The notes under the pieces: model-generated
Told to the model about the DNA's origin: nothing
The model's input: the letters and a program-made list of their open reading frames with translations, nothing else
The model's database searches: none
DNA from: Anastatus disparis
Taxonomy: Eukaryota > Arthropoda > Insecta > Hymenoptera > Eupelmidae
Length of the DNA: 64,000 nucleotides
Assembly: GCA_017163975.1 (NCBI GenBank)
Contig: JAFFSR010000016.1
Span: forward strand, 1,276,001 to 1,340,000
Direction of reading: 5' to 3'
Translations under genes and position numbers: made by a program
In this document: positions 46,717 to 59,198 of the stretch, piece after piece
Numbering within the stretch: the stretch's first letter is position 1
Layout of the letters: every line of letters begins with the position of its first letter

Positions 46717-47295
46717 AATAAATTAAATATTTTTTATAATTTGTTCAATTCCCATTGCAATTTTTCACTAATAATTATTTTAAAGAAAGATATAAGCAAT
46801 TAAAATATAAAATAGGAAAAATAGACAATTTTTATATGGGCAAAAAATTAAATAAATGGTTTTAAATAATGTTAAATCCCATAAAAAATAAGTATTTTTC
46901 ATTCACTTTTTTGATGTTTATTGTGCGACCACTAGAACTAGAACACTAGAACCAAAAGTAATGCTCTTTAAAAGAGCGAGGTTTTTCAAAATTTAGTTTA
47001 CGAATTTATAGACGGTATATATATATATATATATACAGTACCGAGCATTACTTTTGGTTCTAGTGTTCTAGTTCTAGTGGTCGCACAATAAACATTAAAA
47101 AAAGTGAATGAAATATACTTATTTTTTATGGGATTTAACATTATTTAAAACCATTTATTTAATTTTTTGCCCATATAAAAATTGTCTATTTTTCCTATTT
47201 TATATTTTAATTGCTTATATCTTTCTTTAAAATAATTATTAGTGAAAAATTGCAATGGGAATCGAACAAATTATAAAAAATATTTAATTTATTAT
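46717..47295. repeat. Long near-perfect foldback, arms ~250 bp
   Basis: From AATAAATTAAATATTTTTTA at the left to its inverse at 47,280, the arms match almost base for base (for example AATGGTTTTAAATAATGTTA and TAACATTATTTAAAACCATT, and GACCACTAGAACTAGAACAC against GTGTTCTAGTTCTAGTGGTC). Only about 80 bp at the centre, with a small TA run, is unpaired. High arm identity implies recent formation or ongoing correction. Confidence 0.93.
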
Positions 47296-48145
47296 TTTTT
47301 TTCTACGAAGCTTATTTATGTACTTATAATAAAAACACGAATAATTTAACTCAAATATAAATAATTACAATGTAATTATTAATCACGTTCAACATATTTG
47401 CATATAAACATTTTCAAATTACTCATAATCATAATTTCAATTCGTGACAAAAATTTTGAAAAACATCGCTCCTAAAGAACATTATGTCTGCTTTTACTGG
47501 TCGCACAATAAAAATCTTATTAATAATAAATCTTAATAATATAAACTTTTTATGGGGTTTAAAATTTTTCAAAAACATATATATATATATCTATATATTA
47601 TATTTATTTTAATTTATTTTTAACATTTTTTTTAATTCTTCCACCGTCCTAATGCAACATGTAATTGACCTTATAATAAAAAATTATGTTTCAACAAAAG
47701 TTTGATTTTTGGTATTTTTCAAAACCAGTTATTATACGACATTGTTCCCTATATAGAACTTAAGTATACAAGTTTCTCGTGCATTCAATGTTATTTTGAA
47801 TATTACAAGTTTATTTTCAATATTTCTTTCTATAATTATATCGGCTTCATTATAATATTTATATAATTTTATAATTTTCAATCTTATTGTATTACATCAT
47901 TTTCTCGTCATACTTACATTTCAGATCAGTATAATTATAGCATCAATTTTTTTTATTTTAACACATGTCAAAGAATATTTGAAATTTTTTAAGTATTGCT
48001 ATTGCATAATTTAGCTCAATATTATCACGACTTTCATCAACTCATTTATAGATAGCATTACCTATATTACAAGTTGTTGATTTATTTTAAAGTAGTTTCA
48101 ATCTTTTCTTTTGTTTACGGCATTTATTTCATGATCATATGCTAC
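47296..48145. other. AT-rich intergenic DNA
   Basis: No gene and no clear repeat, apart from a phrase shared with the foldback just upstream (CTGGTCGCACAATAAA near 47,500), which may be a fragment of a related element. Confidence 0.45.
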
Positions 48146-50936
48146 TAATGATGAGTCTGAAGTTTCGAACGTCTAGACCAGTCACTATTTTCATATAAAT
48201 TTATTTTCTTTAATCCACTTTGAAATCGTTTTATTATCATTATAAACAGCAAATATGATATTAAAAAAATTCGAAGCTACTTCGTATTATCGGAAGGTCA
48301 TTAGATAGACCGCCATCTAGTAAAACGATGAAATTGATATTTTAGAGAAACTAGTTAATGAAAGAAATTACAAATATTCAAAAATCTTATTAATATAACC
48401 AGGTGAAAATCATTAAAAAACTATATTATTTAATTATTAAAAAAAATACTTGGGCCCATTGAAATACCGGAACCTTTTCAAAATGGCCGGGTTCGATGGG
48501 CCCAGGCCTTTTTTAATTATTAATTAAATATTAACAAAGGAGTTCCAACGATTTCTAGTTGGTTATATTGGTAATATTATTTTCTATTAGCTTGTAGAAT
48601 ACATTTTGTATGGATGTCATTTAAAGAGCCCATTGATCCCGAGCCATTTTGAAATGGTTCCGGTATTTAAATGGGTCCAGGCCTTTTTTATTTATCAATA
48701 AAATATTAATAAAGGAATTCGAATGATTTCCAGTCATATCACAATTTTTTTTATATTAGCGTTTATAAAGAATTTTTTCTAGTCGTTGTCGAAAGAGCTC
48801 ATTGATCTCTGGCCAATCCATAAATTCGTACTTTCAAAAATTGCAGCGGCTCTGATTCGTGGATTATCCTTTTTTTCTCGATGTCGTAAGAAAAGTAACA
48901 ATATAATACATCTTTAAAAAAATTAGCTTGAAAATAAAGAACGAGCAACCTAACCTAATCGCTAAGTATTCTCGTAAAATCTCTAATTTCTGAATTTAAA
49001 AAATCCCAGACGCTTTGATTAGTCGATTAGCCTTTTTTTCTGGGCGTTAAAATGAAAGATGCAATAAAATCCAACTGAGATAAAATTATCATAGAAATAA
49101 AAATTGTGGATATTATATGGTTAATTTTTTTACAGCATCGAGAAAAAAAGGCTAATCCACCAATTAGAGCTGCTGGAATTTTTCAATGTTCGAACTTATG
49201 AATTTTACGGTAGTTTTCATGTATTATGTTTGGTTCCTCACTTTTTATTCCCATGATGATTTTTTTTTAGTTATTTTTTATGGTAACCTTAATTTTAACA
49301 CCCAAAAAAGAAGACTAATGAACTAATCAAAACAACTAAATTTGTATGTAATTGAATGTATAGATGGTACGGTAGTATATAGCTCTTGGGTTTGTTTCCT
49401 GATTGTCTATTGACATTTTGTGTTTCTGTTATATGTATTATTATATTTTATTTGTATTCTAGCATCGAGAAAAAAAGCCTAATGTATTTCGTACAAACTA
49501 CATAATAAACCGGATGACGAATTTCTTGATGTATATAATAAATATATTTAAACGTTAGAATTTGGTATTTAATTGTTTCAACAGTCATTTTTATTGTTCA
49601 ATCGCTTTTTTTAATCATTCTTAATAATCTAAATTCACAATTTAGGAATTTAGAAAAAAGTGGAATTTACACTCCCCTACACATGTTTTTGCCATCCCAA
49701 GAAAAAAATTTGTCAACACCAAAAGTTTTATAACTCCATAACCAACAGTCGTAGAGTACAAATTCCAACGCGATCTTAAAGTTCAGATAAAAACCTTCAA
49801 AAACCCGTTATTTTTTATTTTTAAAACCCAAAAACTGACTCCTTCAATAATGTTTTAAAAAGAAAAAAAAAGAAAAAAAATTTTGCCATACTTCCAACTG
49901 CACTAATTTTTTGTAAGATTATCGTAAAATAAAAGACCAAAGTTTGTTTGAAAGAGTATTTATTCAGCTTTAAAATGCGATATGTAACATTAAATTTGGT
50001 CCATTGAAACCACTAAGGACTGATTTTTGCGAAAAAAGTAAATTTTTTTTAATGCGTATTTTTACGAAACTAAGCAGCCTAGAACGAAATTGTAAATAGA
50101 AAAAAGGTGTATTTTGAGCACAGAATATAGATGTACAGTTTAGAAATAATTAGAGAAAAAACTTTTTTTTCCCTATTCCATAATGTTGAAAATTTTAATT
50201 TTAACGTCATGAAAAAGTGAAGAAAAAAAATTGTTTTTTTCTTGAATCATTTCTAAACTATACATCTATATTCTGTGCTAAAAAATACACCTTTTTTCTA
50301 TTTACACTTTTGTTCTAGGCTGCTTACTTTTTAAATATACGCATTAAAAATAAATGTCTTTTTTTTTACGAAAATAAGTCCCAATGGTTTGAATGGACCA
50401 AATTTAATGTTACATATCTCATTTTAAAGCTGAATAAATACTCTTTCAAACCAACTTTGGTCTTTTACTCTACGACAATCCTACAAAAAATTAATATAGT
50501 TCAAGTATGGCAAAATTTTTTTGATTTTTTTTTCTTTTTATAACATTGTTCAAGGAGTCAGTTTGTGGGTTTTGATGAAGATTCAAAAAATGGTTTTTAG
50601 AAGGTTTTTATCTAAACTTTAAGATCGCGTTTGAATTTTTACTCTACGACTATTGGTTATGGAGTTATAAAACTGTAGGTGTTGACAAATTTTTATCTTG
50701 GGATGCCAAAACATGTGTAGGGTACGTTGTTGGAAACTTCAGATACATATTTCATGGTTTTACTAGATGAAGGTCTATCTAATGACCTTCCGGTGATATG
50801 AAGAAGCTTAAAAAATTTTTATGATCATATTTGCTGTTTATAATGGTAATTAAACAATTTCGAAGTGGATTAAATAAAATAAATTGATATTAAAATAGTG
50901 TCCGGTCTGGACGTCCGAAACTTCAGGCTCATTACT
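48146..50936. mobile_element. Nested foldback element, 2.8 kb with ~200 bp terminal inverted repeats
   Basis: The outer arms pair: TGAAGTTTCGAACGTCTAGACC near 48,157 with GGTCTGGACGTCCGAAACTTCA near 50,903, then ATCCACTTTGAAATCGTTT with AACAATTTCGAAGTGGAT, then GGAAGGTCATTAGATAGAC with GTCTATCTAATGACCTTCC. Inside is a second, independent palindrome (49,676-50,722). The remaining interior at 48,440-49,200 has repeated GGCCCATTGAAATACCGGAA-type phrases, themselves partly palindromic. No ORF encodes a transposase. Confidence 0.85.
49676..50722. repeat. Inner ~1 kb foldback within the nested element
   Basis: CCCTACACATGTTTTTGCCATCCC at the left is answered by GGGATGCCAAAACATGTGTAGGG at the right. 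Pairing continues through TTATAACTCCATAACCAA and GATCTTAAAGTTCAGATAAA to the centre near 50,190. Arms are roughly 500 bp each with moderate divergence. Confidence 0.88.
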
Positions 50937-52216
50937 AATCTTTGGTAATTTACAATTTCCTGTTTATTGTTATTATAATACATTTGCCAATAAACATAAT
51001 TATTTTTTCATTTGTCAGATACTTTTTATAGTTTCATTGTATACTTACTGTTAAATGATTTTTTCCGAATGTTTTAAAGTCCTAGACTTTTATCGGACTA
51101 TTCTGTTGTTTTCTTTGTTTCTATTGGAGCATATCAAAAGAATCATAAAACATTATTTAACGATAACTGTACTTTCTTCTCTTTTAAATAATAAAAAATG
51201 AAATGATTTATTATTAAAATCAATTGCTTTCTAGAATGTTCATATTTTAAATAAAGGTCATAAATAAGTATATTATAAACTATTTTATATAGTTATGTTT
51301 TATAAACTAATTTTCATAATAGGAACAATTTGACGAAAATCATCTCCTTACATTATGTATTATGGTTTCACGTTGTATTAAAAATTTATAGTGCTTTTTT
51401 GATAATATTTCATTAAATATAGTGTTTGCGTCTCGTATATTTTTTTGTCGCTATAGAATTAAAAAAATGCGATTGTTATGTTATATTAAGATTCTTTCAG
51501 TTTTGTGACTTGTCATTTCTTCAGGTTATAATAATTAATCCTATAGCAGTGCAAATTAAGCGAGGGTACTAAAAAAGTTGGCATTGATATGTCACGTTTA
51601 TTTCGTGCATTGTATACACCGAGCGTATATTATTATGCTTTTGTGTAAATAATATGCACTATATTATACAGCAAAGTGATGAGGAAAGTATTCATATGAA
51701 TGATTCCGTTTTACTTTTAATATTTAGGGAAGTGTAGATAAAAGCTATGAATTTAATGTAATTGATAGGAAACCAAATTTTTTTTCATATCAAAGAATTT
51801 TCGAAAATTATTTATAGATAGTCTCAATTGCAGTAATGTTATTGCTTTTTCACGAAAAAACTATAAAATATGTCTATACTTTTTTAGATAAAAAGAAATA
51901 CATTTTTAACATTCCCGTGTGCGAAACCCAGTTTTTTGTACATATCTTCATAGTGCGAAGTAATCCTTTTTACACACTGCAGTGCGCGATAACTTTTTCG
52001 CGTACTGTAGTGCATCTGCCTCTTTTACTCGTGAAATATTTCATATCTATTTTTTTCCTCATTTCACATTAAGTGATGGCGAAAGCTCGACGCTTTTTTT
52101 TGGCTCATATGTGCTCTCTCCTTATATATAAACGCGAAAGAACTAACCAAAACTTTTTTTTAAATTTAGCAGTGATTTTTAAATAAATTATTTTTACAAG
52201 TTAAGGTAACTGTCCC

Positions 52217-52329
52217 AGTGTCTGAATACCTTAAGAATGGTATCACCCAATAACTGGACACGGGTAAAATCGCGATTTAACCCGTGTCCAGTTATTGGGA
52301 TGTACCATTCTTACGGTATCCAGGCACTT
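52217..52329. repeat. Strong hairpin, ~110 bp
   Basis: ACCCAATAACTGGACACGGGT pairs with ACCCGTGTCCAGTTATTGGG perfectly around an AAAATCGCGATTT centre, and the outer AAGAATGGTA / TACCATTCTT extends it. Near-perfect pairing points to a recent small foldback. Confidence 0.92.
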
Positions 52330-53132
52330 ATTTTCTAAGGTAATATTACCTTAGAAAATAATAATAAAATCAGAAAATGCAAAACATAATGATTTAATAA
52401 TAAAAGCTAATTATATAAATTGTATAATTTTCATAATTTTTTAATAATTTTTTAATTAATGAATTCTTTAATTAACTTATATTTATCATTATAAATAATT
52501 TATGATTATAAATATCAAATAATTTAATACATGTAATGAATTTATTCTTTATATTGTATTATTTACTCGTTTTATTGTCAACTGAGCGAAGCGTAGGTAA
52601 CAAGCTCGTAGCTTCTCTCAACAATAAAAATGTCGTTTTATTTGTCTGTGTTTCGCACACGGCACGTTAAATAATATGCGTAACACGATGCGCTTCACAC
52701 ATGTTTCGTGCACTTGTTACATAATAGAGTATTTCAGTAAGCAAATTATTTATTTTATTTTACTTCCAAAAAATATAATTTTCAAGCTGGTGCCTACCTT
52801 TTAAAGTAAAATATAAGTGTAAAAAAATAGGTACTACGTTTTAACGAGAATAAATTTATTTTAACATTTTGATGAAAAAGGCGGGATGAATACTTTACTG
52901 GTTACCTTAGTGTATATTCTTGCCTTAAAAAAATTAACCCTAAGATTCCGTTATAAATAAACTTTTCTTTTATATTAACAACAGGCCGGATTCGCTGCCC
53001 TTGTCTAATACAGTTTTTCGTTATTTACCCAAATATTAATAGTTATATTTTAAAATTTAGAGTAGAGCGCAATAGACATTATTATTATTAATGATTATAC
53101 ACAAGGACGGGAAGGGTTGTTGCATTGTTTTT

Positions 53133-53213
53133 GAGAAAAGTAAGGAACGCCGAAGTAAAAGATTATGTTATTAATATTTTCGCGTTCTTAACTTTTCTCA
53201 AAAACAATGCAAT
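53133..53213. repeat. Short hairpin
   Basis: GCATTGTTTTTGAGAAAAGT pairs with ACTTTTCTCAAAAACAATGC across an 80 bp interval, with partial pairing inside (AAGGAACGC / GCGTTCTT). Confidence 0.88.
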
Positions 53214-54279
53214 ATTTTTGAAGCTATGCTTCTTATGTGAGGTATCCGCCACGAAAATCACGCTCTAACACAACCAAACGACTGACGTATATGTGTGGTA
53301 TACGTATCCATTAGCAACGCACACATCTACAATGTTATATTTGTAAATATGTAAATATAATATTGACAGCTGATCGTGCTTAGCTTCAATTTTTATTTCA
53401 TACTATATAATTAATAGAACTTTGAAAATTTATTTTAATAAATTCTTTGTTAAAAATTTAAAAATTTATAATCATTACAATGTTGAATAATATTTAAAAT
53501 AACAACAATGATTCAGGTCTAATATTTTATAATAAATGATAATAAAAAATTTGGAGAGTGTTGATTGTCTTAAAACAGCAAGTGAACAAACAAATATATA
53601 AGTACATTTAAACTTGAAATATGTTAATATTATTTTTTGTTTGATTTAATACTTGATATAAAAAAATAGACTTATATCTAAAAACATAATATGCATAATT
53701 TATATTATATATTCAATTTAATATAAGAATGTTCGTTTTTATAAATTTGTTTTCCAGTCTAATCGTAAAATCGTAACATTAGGTAAAGACCCGAAAGCGC
53801 GATTAGTACTCGATACAAGATAAAAATAAAAAGAAATAGTAATAAAAAGTTGCTAAATTTTATATATTAAATAATAATAATATATAAAATTTAGATAATA
53901 ATATATAAGAAATAGTAATAAAAGTTGCTAAATTTAATATGGAAATATATTTTTCAATATAAAATTATGGAATTTTTTTAAATAAAATTTTAAATCAATT
54001 TATAAGCATAAATGCTATTTTACTGATAAGATCCCAATAAAATTTTTGAAATTATGTAATTCTTTTAAATTTAATATTTTTATTGCTGCTATGATAAACT
54101 TTTTTTAACTCATATACTGAGAAATAAAATCACTTACAGTTAATGAATTACGTATTAGCAGGTTTTTATTTTTATATTCTTTCCTGTAAAATTATAATCC
54201 TCAAGGGCATGTCGGAGCTCGCTACCTTCGGAAATAATGCAATAATATTTTAATTCCAAGTTAACGAGTAAACGGTACG

Positions 54280-54667
54280 TTAAGAGGAGGCCGTATATCT
54301 CTACCCTGTCAAATCTAAATATTAGTTATTATTTCGAAATTAAATATTTTTGTAAAAAAGTAGGGCAGAGCCCAATAGATTCAAGGACAAGCAAATGATT
54401 CTATTCTATAAAAAAATATAAAATTTTCATTAGTTTTCAAGTGAGGTCTGAAACAGAAAGAAAGTTAAATTTTATTGAAGTCTTCAACTCTTTTTCCGTT
54501 TAAGACTTCACTCGAAAACTATTGAAAATTTATATTTTTTCATAGAATAGAATGTCCTTAAATCTATTGGGCTCTGCTGCCTTACTTTGGTACAAAAATA
54601 TTTAGTTTCCGTAATTATAACAAAAATTTAGATTAGACAAGGACAGAGCTATACGACCTCCTCTTAA
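54280..54667. repeat. Foldback MITE with TTAAGAGGAGG ends
   Basis: TTAAGAGGAGGCCGTATA at the left pairs with TATACGACCTCCTCTTAA at the right. Inner arms, such as GGGCAGAGCCCAATAGATT with AATCTATTGGGCTCTGC and GAAAATTTTC-type sequence, continue to the centre near 54,475. A degraded relative lies near 45,440-45,630. Confidence 0.88.
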
Positions 54668-55066
54668 ATCGGGTTCTTTCATTACAATAAGAAAATTTTT
54701 ATAATTTAACTTGAGTGCGGACAACTTAAAGAATTTGCCAAAACACTATACGAAACAACATTTACAAGAAAAGGCATCTAATATTCAATAAGCATCCGAG
54801 AAACTGTCTCTGTGACACATAAAATAATCGCACGTATCTTGAGAAATAATGATGCTAGTTATACTAGTCAAAATTCGAGTGGTGTCACTGAAAAACTCGG
54901 TTCTAATCATTGAAAATGAATATGCCAGGCATTTAAAAAAATAACACTAATATTAGTATCCAAAATATCGGTACCATCATCAATTATAGCCATACTGGAA
55001 TGATTTTTTTCAAATCTATAAAATTTTAGAATTAAGGTTTTTATGATGAAAGCTTTTTTATACGAT

Positions 55067-55137
<71 letters not shown>

Positions 55138-55965
55138 TATCAATATTTTTCTCTTTTTCTCCTGCGCGTTGTTTACAATCTTAATCGCGTGTACCTAAAT
55201 GTTTATTTTTCCATAGTGTATATTACTATTATTAAGTATTTTTATTATTAGAGTATTATTAATTTTTAATTAATAATAAATCAAGTTAAAAATAAATAAT
55301 TCTAATAAAATAATTATAATTTTTGTAAGTGCCACTCTCCCTAGTTCTATGCATATAATGGAAGCATAGCTTTTGTCGGCCAGTTCTACGACTGCCACAT
55401 TTTTTTTCCTTGTGTATAAATATTGATAATATCTATTGCGCTCAACACGGAAAGACTGACGCACCGCTATATGTAATGTTCGTCACAGGTTTTAGCAGTG
55501 AACGACACCATAATAGCAATGATTTTTCTTACCAACTTACCTGATATTATAAATATGTTGGCTGTTTTGTTAAAAATACAAATTGAATAACGCAAGGGAT
55601 TTTTTGTGCAGAAAAATTAAGTTTTCCTGTGTATGAAAATTGAAAGAATGAAATTTTGAATATTTGCTTCATATTTTTAAGTATAAATGCATATGCATAA
55701 CCTATAACTAATTTTTTTATGGATAGCAGCAATACATAGTACGATAAATGACAAACATATCGCATCGAAATGACATACATCGCCAAACGCTGTGAAAAGC
55801 ACAACGCTCAGCGATGTATTTTTTAACACGTTCATGATGATACGTGACATAACAAATACAGGTGTGCTAGTTTTTCCGTGAACTCTAAATTTAAAGATAC
55901 AACTATTAATACTTGAGTAAATAACAAAAAACTCAATTATAAGGATAGCAAATCCGGTCTCCTCT
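54668..55965. other. AT-rich intergenic DNA
   Basis: It contains a long (TA)n tract at about 55,069-55,139, which also creates a spurious Ile-Tyr repeat ORF on the minus strand. Minus-strand ORFs of 64 and 85 codons (55,270-55,464 and 55,547-55,804) show no domain. Confidence 0.5.
55069..55139. repeat. (TA)n microsatellite
   Basis: A TA dinucleotide run of about 70 bases. Confidence 0.95.
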
Positions 55966-56639
55966 TAACTTATTAGGAGAGTAACACACTCCGGATCACG
56001 GATTTTGCTCAAACTTCGGGATAAGTTTTCAGATGATAAAATATGGAAAAAGATAAAGTTATAGTCATAAATACTCAATATTTCCCTAGTTACAGGCAAT
56101 TAAAGAAAATCACTAAAAAAGTTACTAGATTTTTAAACGCATATAGTTCTTTAGCATTGATATTACAAGCTTGAAACTTTTTTAAATTAAATCTGAGCTC
56201 AAATCCTTTCGAATTAGTAGTTATAGCATCTAAAAATATTATTTTTTCCCAAAGTTAGAACGTGATAAACATTGGACCTGATTTTTCTTTTAAAAACATT
56301 AATTAATAATAAAAGCTGAAATTAGGTCTAACCTTATTACGCTCTAACTTCGGGAAAAAATAATATTTTGATATGCTGTAACTACTGTTTCGAAAGGATT
56401 TGAGCTCAGATTTAATTTAAAAAAAGTTTCAAGCTTGTAGCTATCAATGCTAAAGAACTATATGCGTTTAAAAATCTAGTAACTTTTTTAGTGATTTTCT
56501 TTAATTGCCTGTAACTAGGGAAATATTGAGTATTTATGACTATAACTTTAGCTTTTTCCATATTTTATCATCTGAAAACTTATCCCGAAGTTTGAGCAAA
56601 ATCAGTGATCCGGAGGTGTAACACTCTCCTAGTTAGTAA
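55966..56639. repeat. Long foldback element, ~670 bp
   Basis: TATTAGGAGAGTAACACACTCCGGATCAC at the left is answered by GTGATCCGGAGGTGTAACACTCTCCTAGT at the right. The arms pair for about 300 bp (for example AAGTTACTAGATTTTTAAAC with GTTTAAAAATCTAGTAACTT). It abuts the 5' side of the hAT-like gene, so it may be an independent neighbour, not part of that element. Confidence 0.92.
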
Positions 56640-56776
56640 AAATGTTTTGGTAAAAACTGTTATGTAACTATCGCTGTTTTTTTTTAGATTCGACTGATAC
56701 CAATTTGAGTAATACTAAATTACTAAAATTTCATTTGATTTCATGATTATTTTAGATTATAAATAAAGCTAGAAGT

Positions 56777-59198
56777 ATGACTAGGTATTATTCAAAACTT
56801 TGGGGGAAAATACCCGAATTTTCGGGGTGGGTTATAGAAGACGAAAATAGGAGGGCTTTTTGCGTGTTATGTCAAAAATCTATTTATCCGACAAAAACAT
56901 CATTACAAAAACATTCACGATCGAAACTTCATTGTGATAAAGTAAAGAAAATGAGTAATGATAAGCAACGAAATGAAAATGTGAAAATAGCCTCCTTGAA
57001 AGATTGTGTTCCAAATAATGAAATGTGTTCACAAGAGTCTCTTGAGATAGACCCTAACGAGGACATCATAAAATCAGAGTCTACAGTACAATCAGATAAT
57101 GAATCTGAAAGTACAGAACCTTCTAGCTGGTTGAACTCTGAAAATTATACACGCTGGTTTAATTACAAAAAGGTTTAAAGAAAGTGCTTTGTATTGCTTG
57201 TAATAGTTCTGTAAATGCTAAAAGATCCACAGTGGATGAGCACATAAAAACTACAAAGCACAAGGTAAATACTAAAAAAATAGAGAAACCAGGAAGATTT
57301 GAACCAGCGATTGCTGCAGCAATGATTAAAATAGCAGCTATGGACTGAGAGTAATAGTTCTTTTTTGTTTACAGAAAAGGAACTTTTGTTTTATAAGGAT
57401 CTTGTACATGATTCTAAACTTTTTAAAAATATTTCTATGGACAGAAAAAAAATCCGAGCAATAATTGAGAATGTCCTTGCACCAGCTCATCAAGAACGTT
57501 TATCAAAAATCTTAAAAAAAATAAATTTTCGATTGAAATTGATGAAGCCACTGATATAAGCGTGAATCAATGTATGTGCATTGTCGTTCGTTATTTTGAT
57601 GAAGAACGAAATGAAATTCGTGAATCTCTTTGGGATTTGGTGAATGTACTTGGTGATGACGATGAACATGCATCAGCAAATGCAGAAACAATGTTCAATC
57701 ATATCATTTTATCATTTGAAAATTGGGACATACCAATAACTAATGTTATTGCATGCTGTTCAGATACCTGCAGTGTAATGGTGGGTACTGCTAATTCAGT
57801 AGCAACGAAACTGAAAGAAGCACACCCGCAAATTGAGATCATTAAATGTTCCTGTCACATAGAACATTTATGTGCTCAAAATGCTACAAATTTATTGCCC
57901 TGTGAAGGTTTTGCCTCAACACTATATAATTATATGTCCAACAGTTCTAAAAAATGCATATGTTTAAAGTTCTGCAAGAAAAATTGCAACTTAATCCATT
58001 AGTTCTGTTGAGACCCATCCATACCAGGTGGCTTGTGTATTACCAATGTATACGTAGAATCCTTCGCAGATGGAGTGCATTGATTATTTTCTTTGAATAT
58101 GAGTGTTCACAGAAAACTAAAACTTCAAGTCAGATAAGCGCTTCAGAAAAATCGTGCGAACAAATTTTAGAGTACCTGAAAGACCCTATGATGCAGTTAT
58201 ATCATATATTCTTAGAAACAGTCTTATGTAAATTTGTTCGCATCAATGAGTTATTACAAAACCGCAAACCTATTGTTCCGGAAGTGTATGACCTCATGAG
58301 AGAGTTATATATTGATTTGTTAAAGATGTACATGTGCAATGATTATGTCGACAATACTCCTTTTGAAAATATTGATCCATGCAATCAAAGTAAATTTAAG
58401 GATTTGCTTGACATAGATATTGGAAATAATGCAAAGCATTTTTTGCTGCAAAAAAGGTTGGACATTGATAATGACGATGAAAAAGAATTTCGTCTAATGT
58501 GTGAAACATTTTTTGTAGAAGCTTGTAAAAAGCTGAAGCAGCGTTGCAGTTTTCAGGAAAAGCAGTTGCTATCACAATATTTCCATCAGAAGAATGCGTT
58601 AAGTAAATCTTTTCATGCATCGCATTCTACTGTAAATGAGGTATTTTCAGCTTATCCTGTAATGTTTGAAGATGAGAATAAAATAACGCTAATAAACAAT
58701 GAATGGCAAGTGTTGATAAAATACAATTTTCCGCAAAGCATTTTAAATGAAAAAATGTGGATATTTTCTGGGCATTGATTAAAAATTTAAAAAATGAACA
58801 AGGAATATCCTTATTTGAAAATATATCTTTACTTGCTTTACAAGTATTGTGTATTCCTAATGCTAACGCAGAACCTGAACGCATATGGAGCAAGTACAAC
58901 CTGGAGAAAACCAAAGTTAGAAACCGCTTGTCTTTTTTCATCTATGCGTTATATTTTGCTTACTGCTCAGTTAGTGAAAGATGAAGGAGGTATTTTGAAA
59001 TTTACACCTACAGATGCAATGATCGAGGCACTGAATTTTCCAAACTCAACTAAAAACTCGCAAATCATTAAATCGTATGATAAAACCTCTGACAGTGCAG
59101 TATATTATGGAAACATTGAAATTACTGAAGAAATAATATCTAAAGCTGCAGAGGAAGAAGTTTACTATCGCGCAAAATATTCAGATGATAATTTCTGA
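56777..59198 (+). pseudogene. hAT-type transposase with two BED-like zinc fingers, multiple frameshifts
   Basis: The ATG at 56,777 follows a TTATTTTAG acceptor-like site. The first finger is CVLCQKSIYPTKTSLQKH with the last His in RSKLHC (C-x2-C-x13-H-x5-H). A second, with matching spacing (CIACNSS...DEHIKTTKHK), appears in the next frame at about 57,172-57,270. The catalytic region shows FSIEIDEATDISVN (near 57,525), VIACCSDTCSVMVG, KCSCHIEHLCAQN, and IHTRWLVYYQ (near 58,020). The hAT C-terminal dimerisation block is LALQVLCIPNANAEPERIWS, then KTKVRNRL (near 58,830-58,930). Frame changes near 57,172, 57,515, 57,950, 58,755 and 58,935 each coincide with an A or T run; a TGA near 57,346 is the main substitution-type lesion, and an intron there is possible. 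Confidence 0.8.

Larger units (their letters stand above)
50937..54279. other. AT-rich intergenic DNA with small hairpins
   Basis: No gene supported. The 78-codon ORF at 51,836-52,072 has no domain. Two sharp hairpins are listed separately. A G/C-richer patch with ACTGCAGTGCGCGATAAC near 51,980 has no feature I can name. Confidence 0.45.

Noticed and set aside
54907..55143. Minus-strand ORF starting with a long Ile-Tyr repeat
   Set aside because: It is created by the (TA)n microsatellite; no other coding feature.
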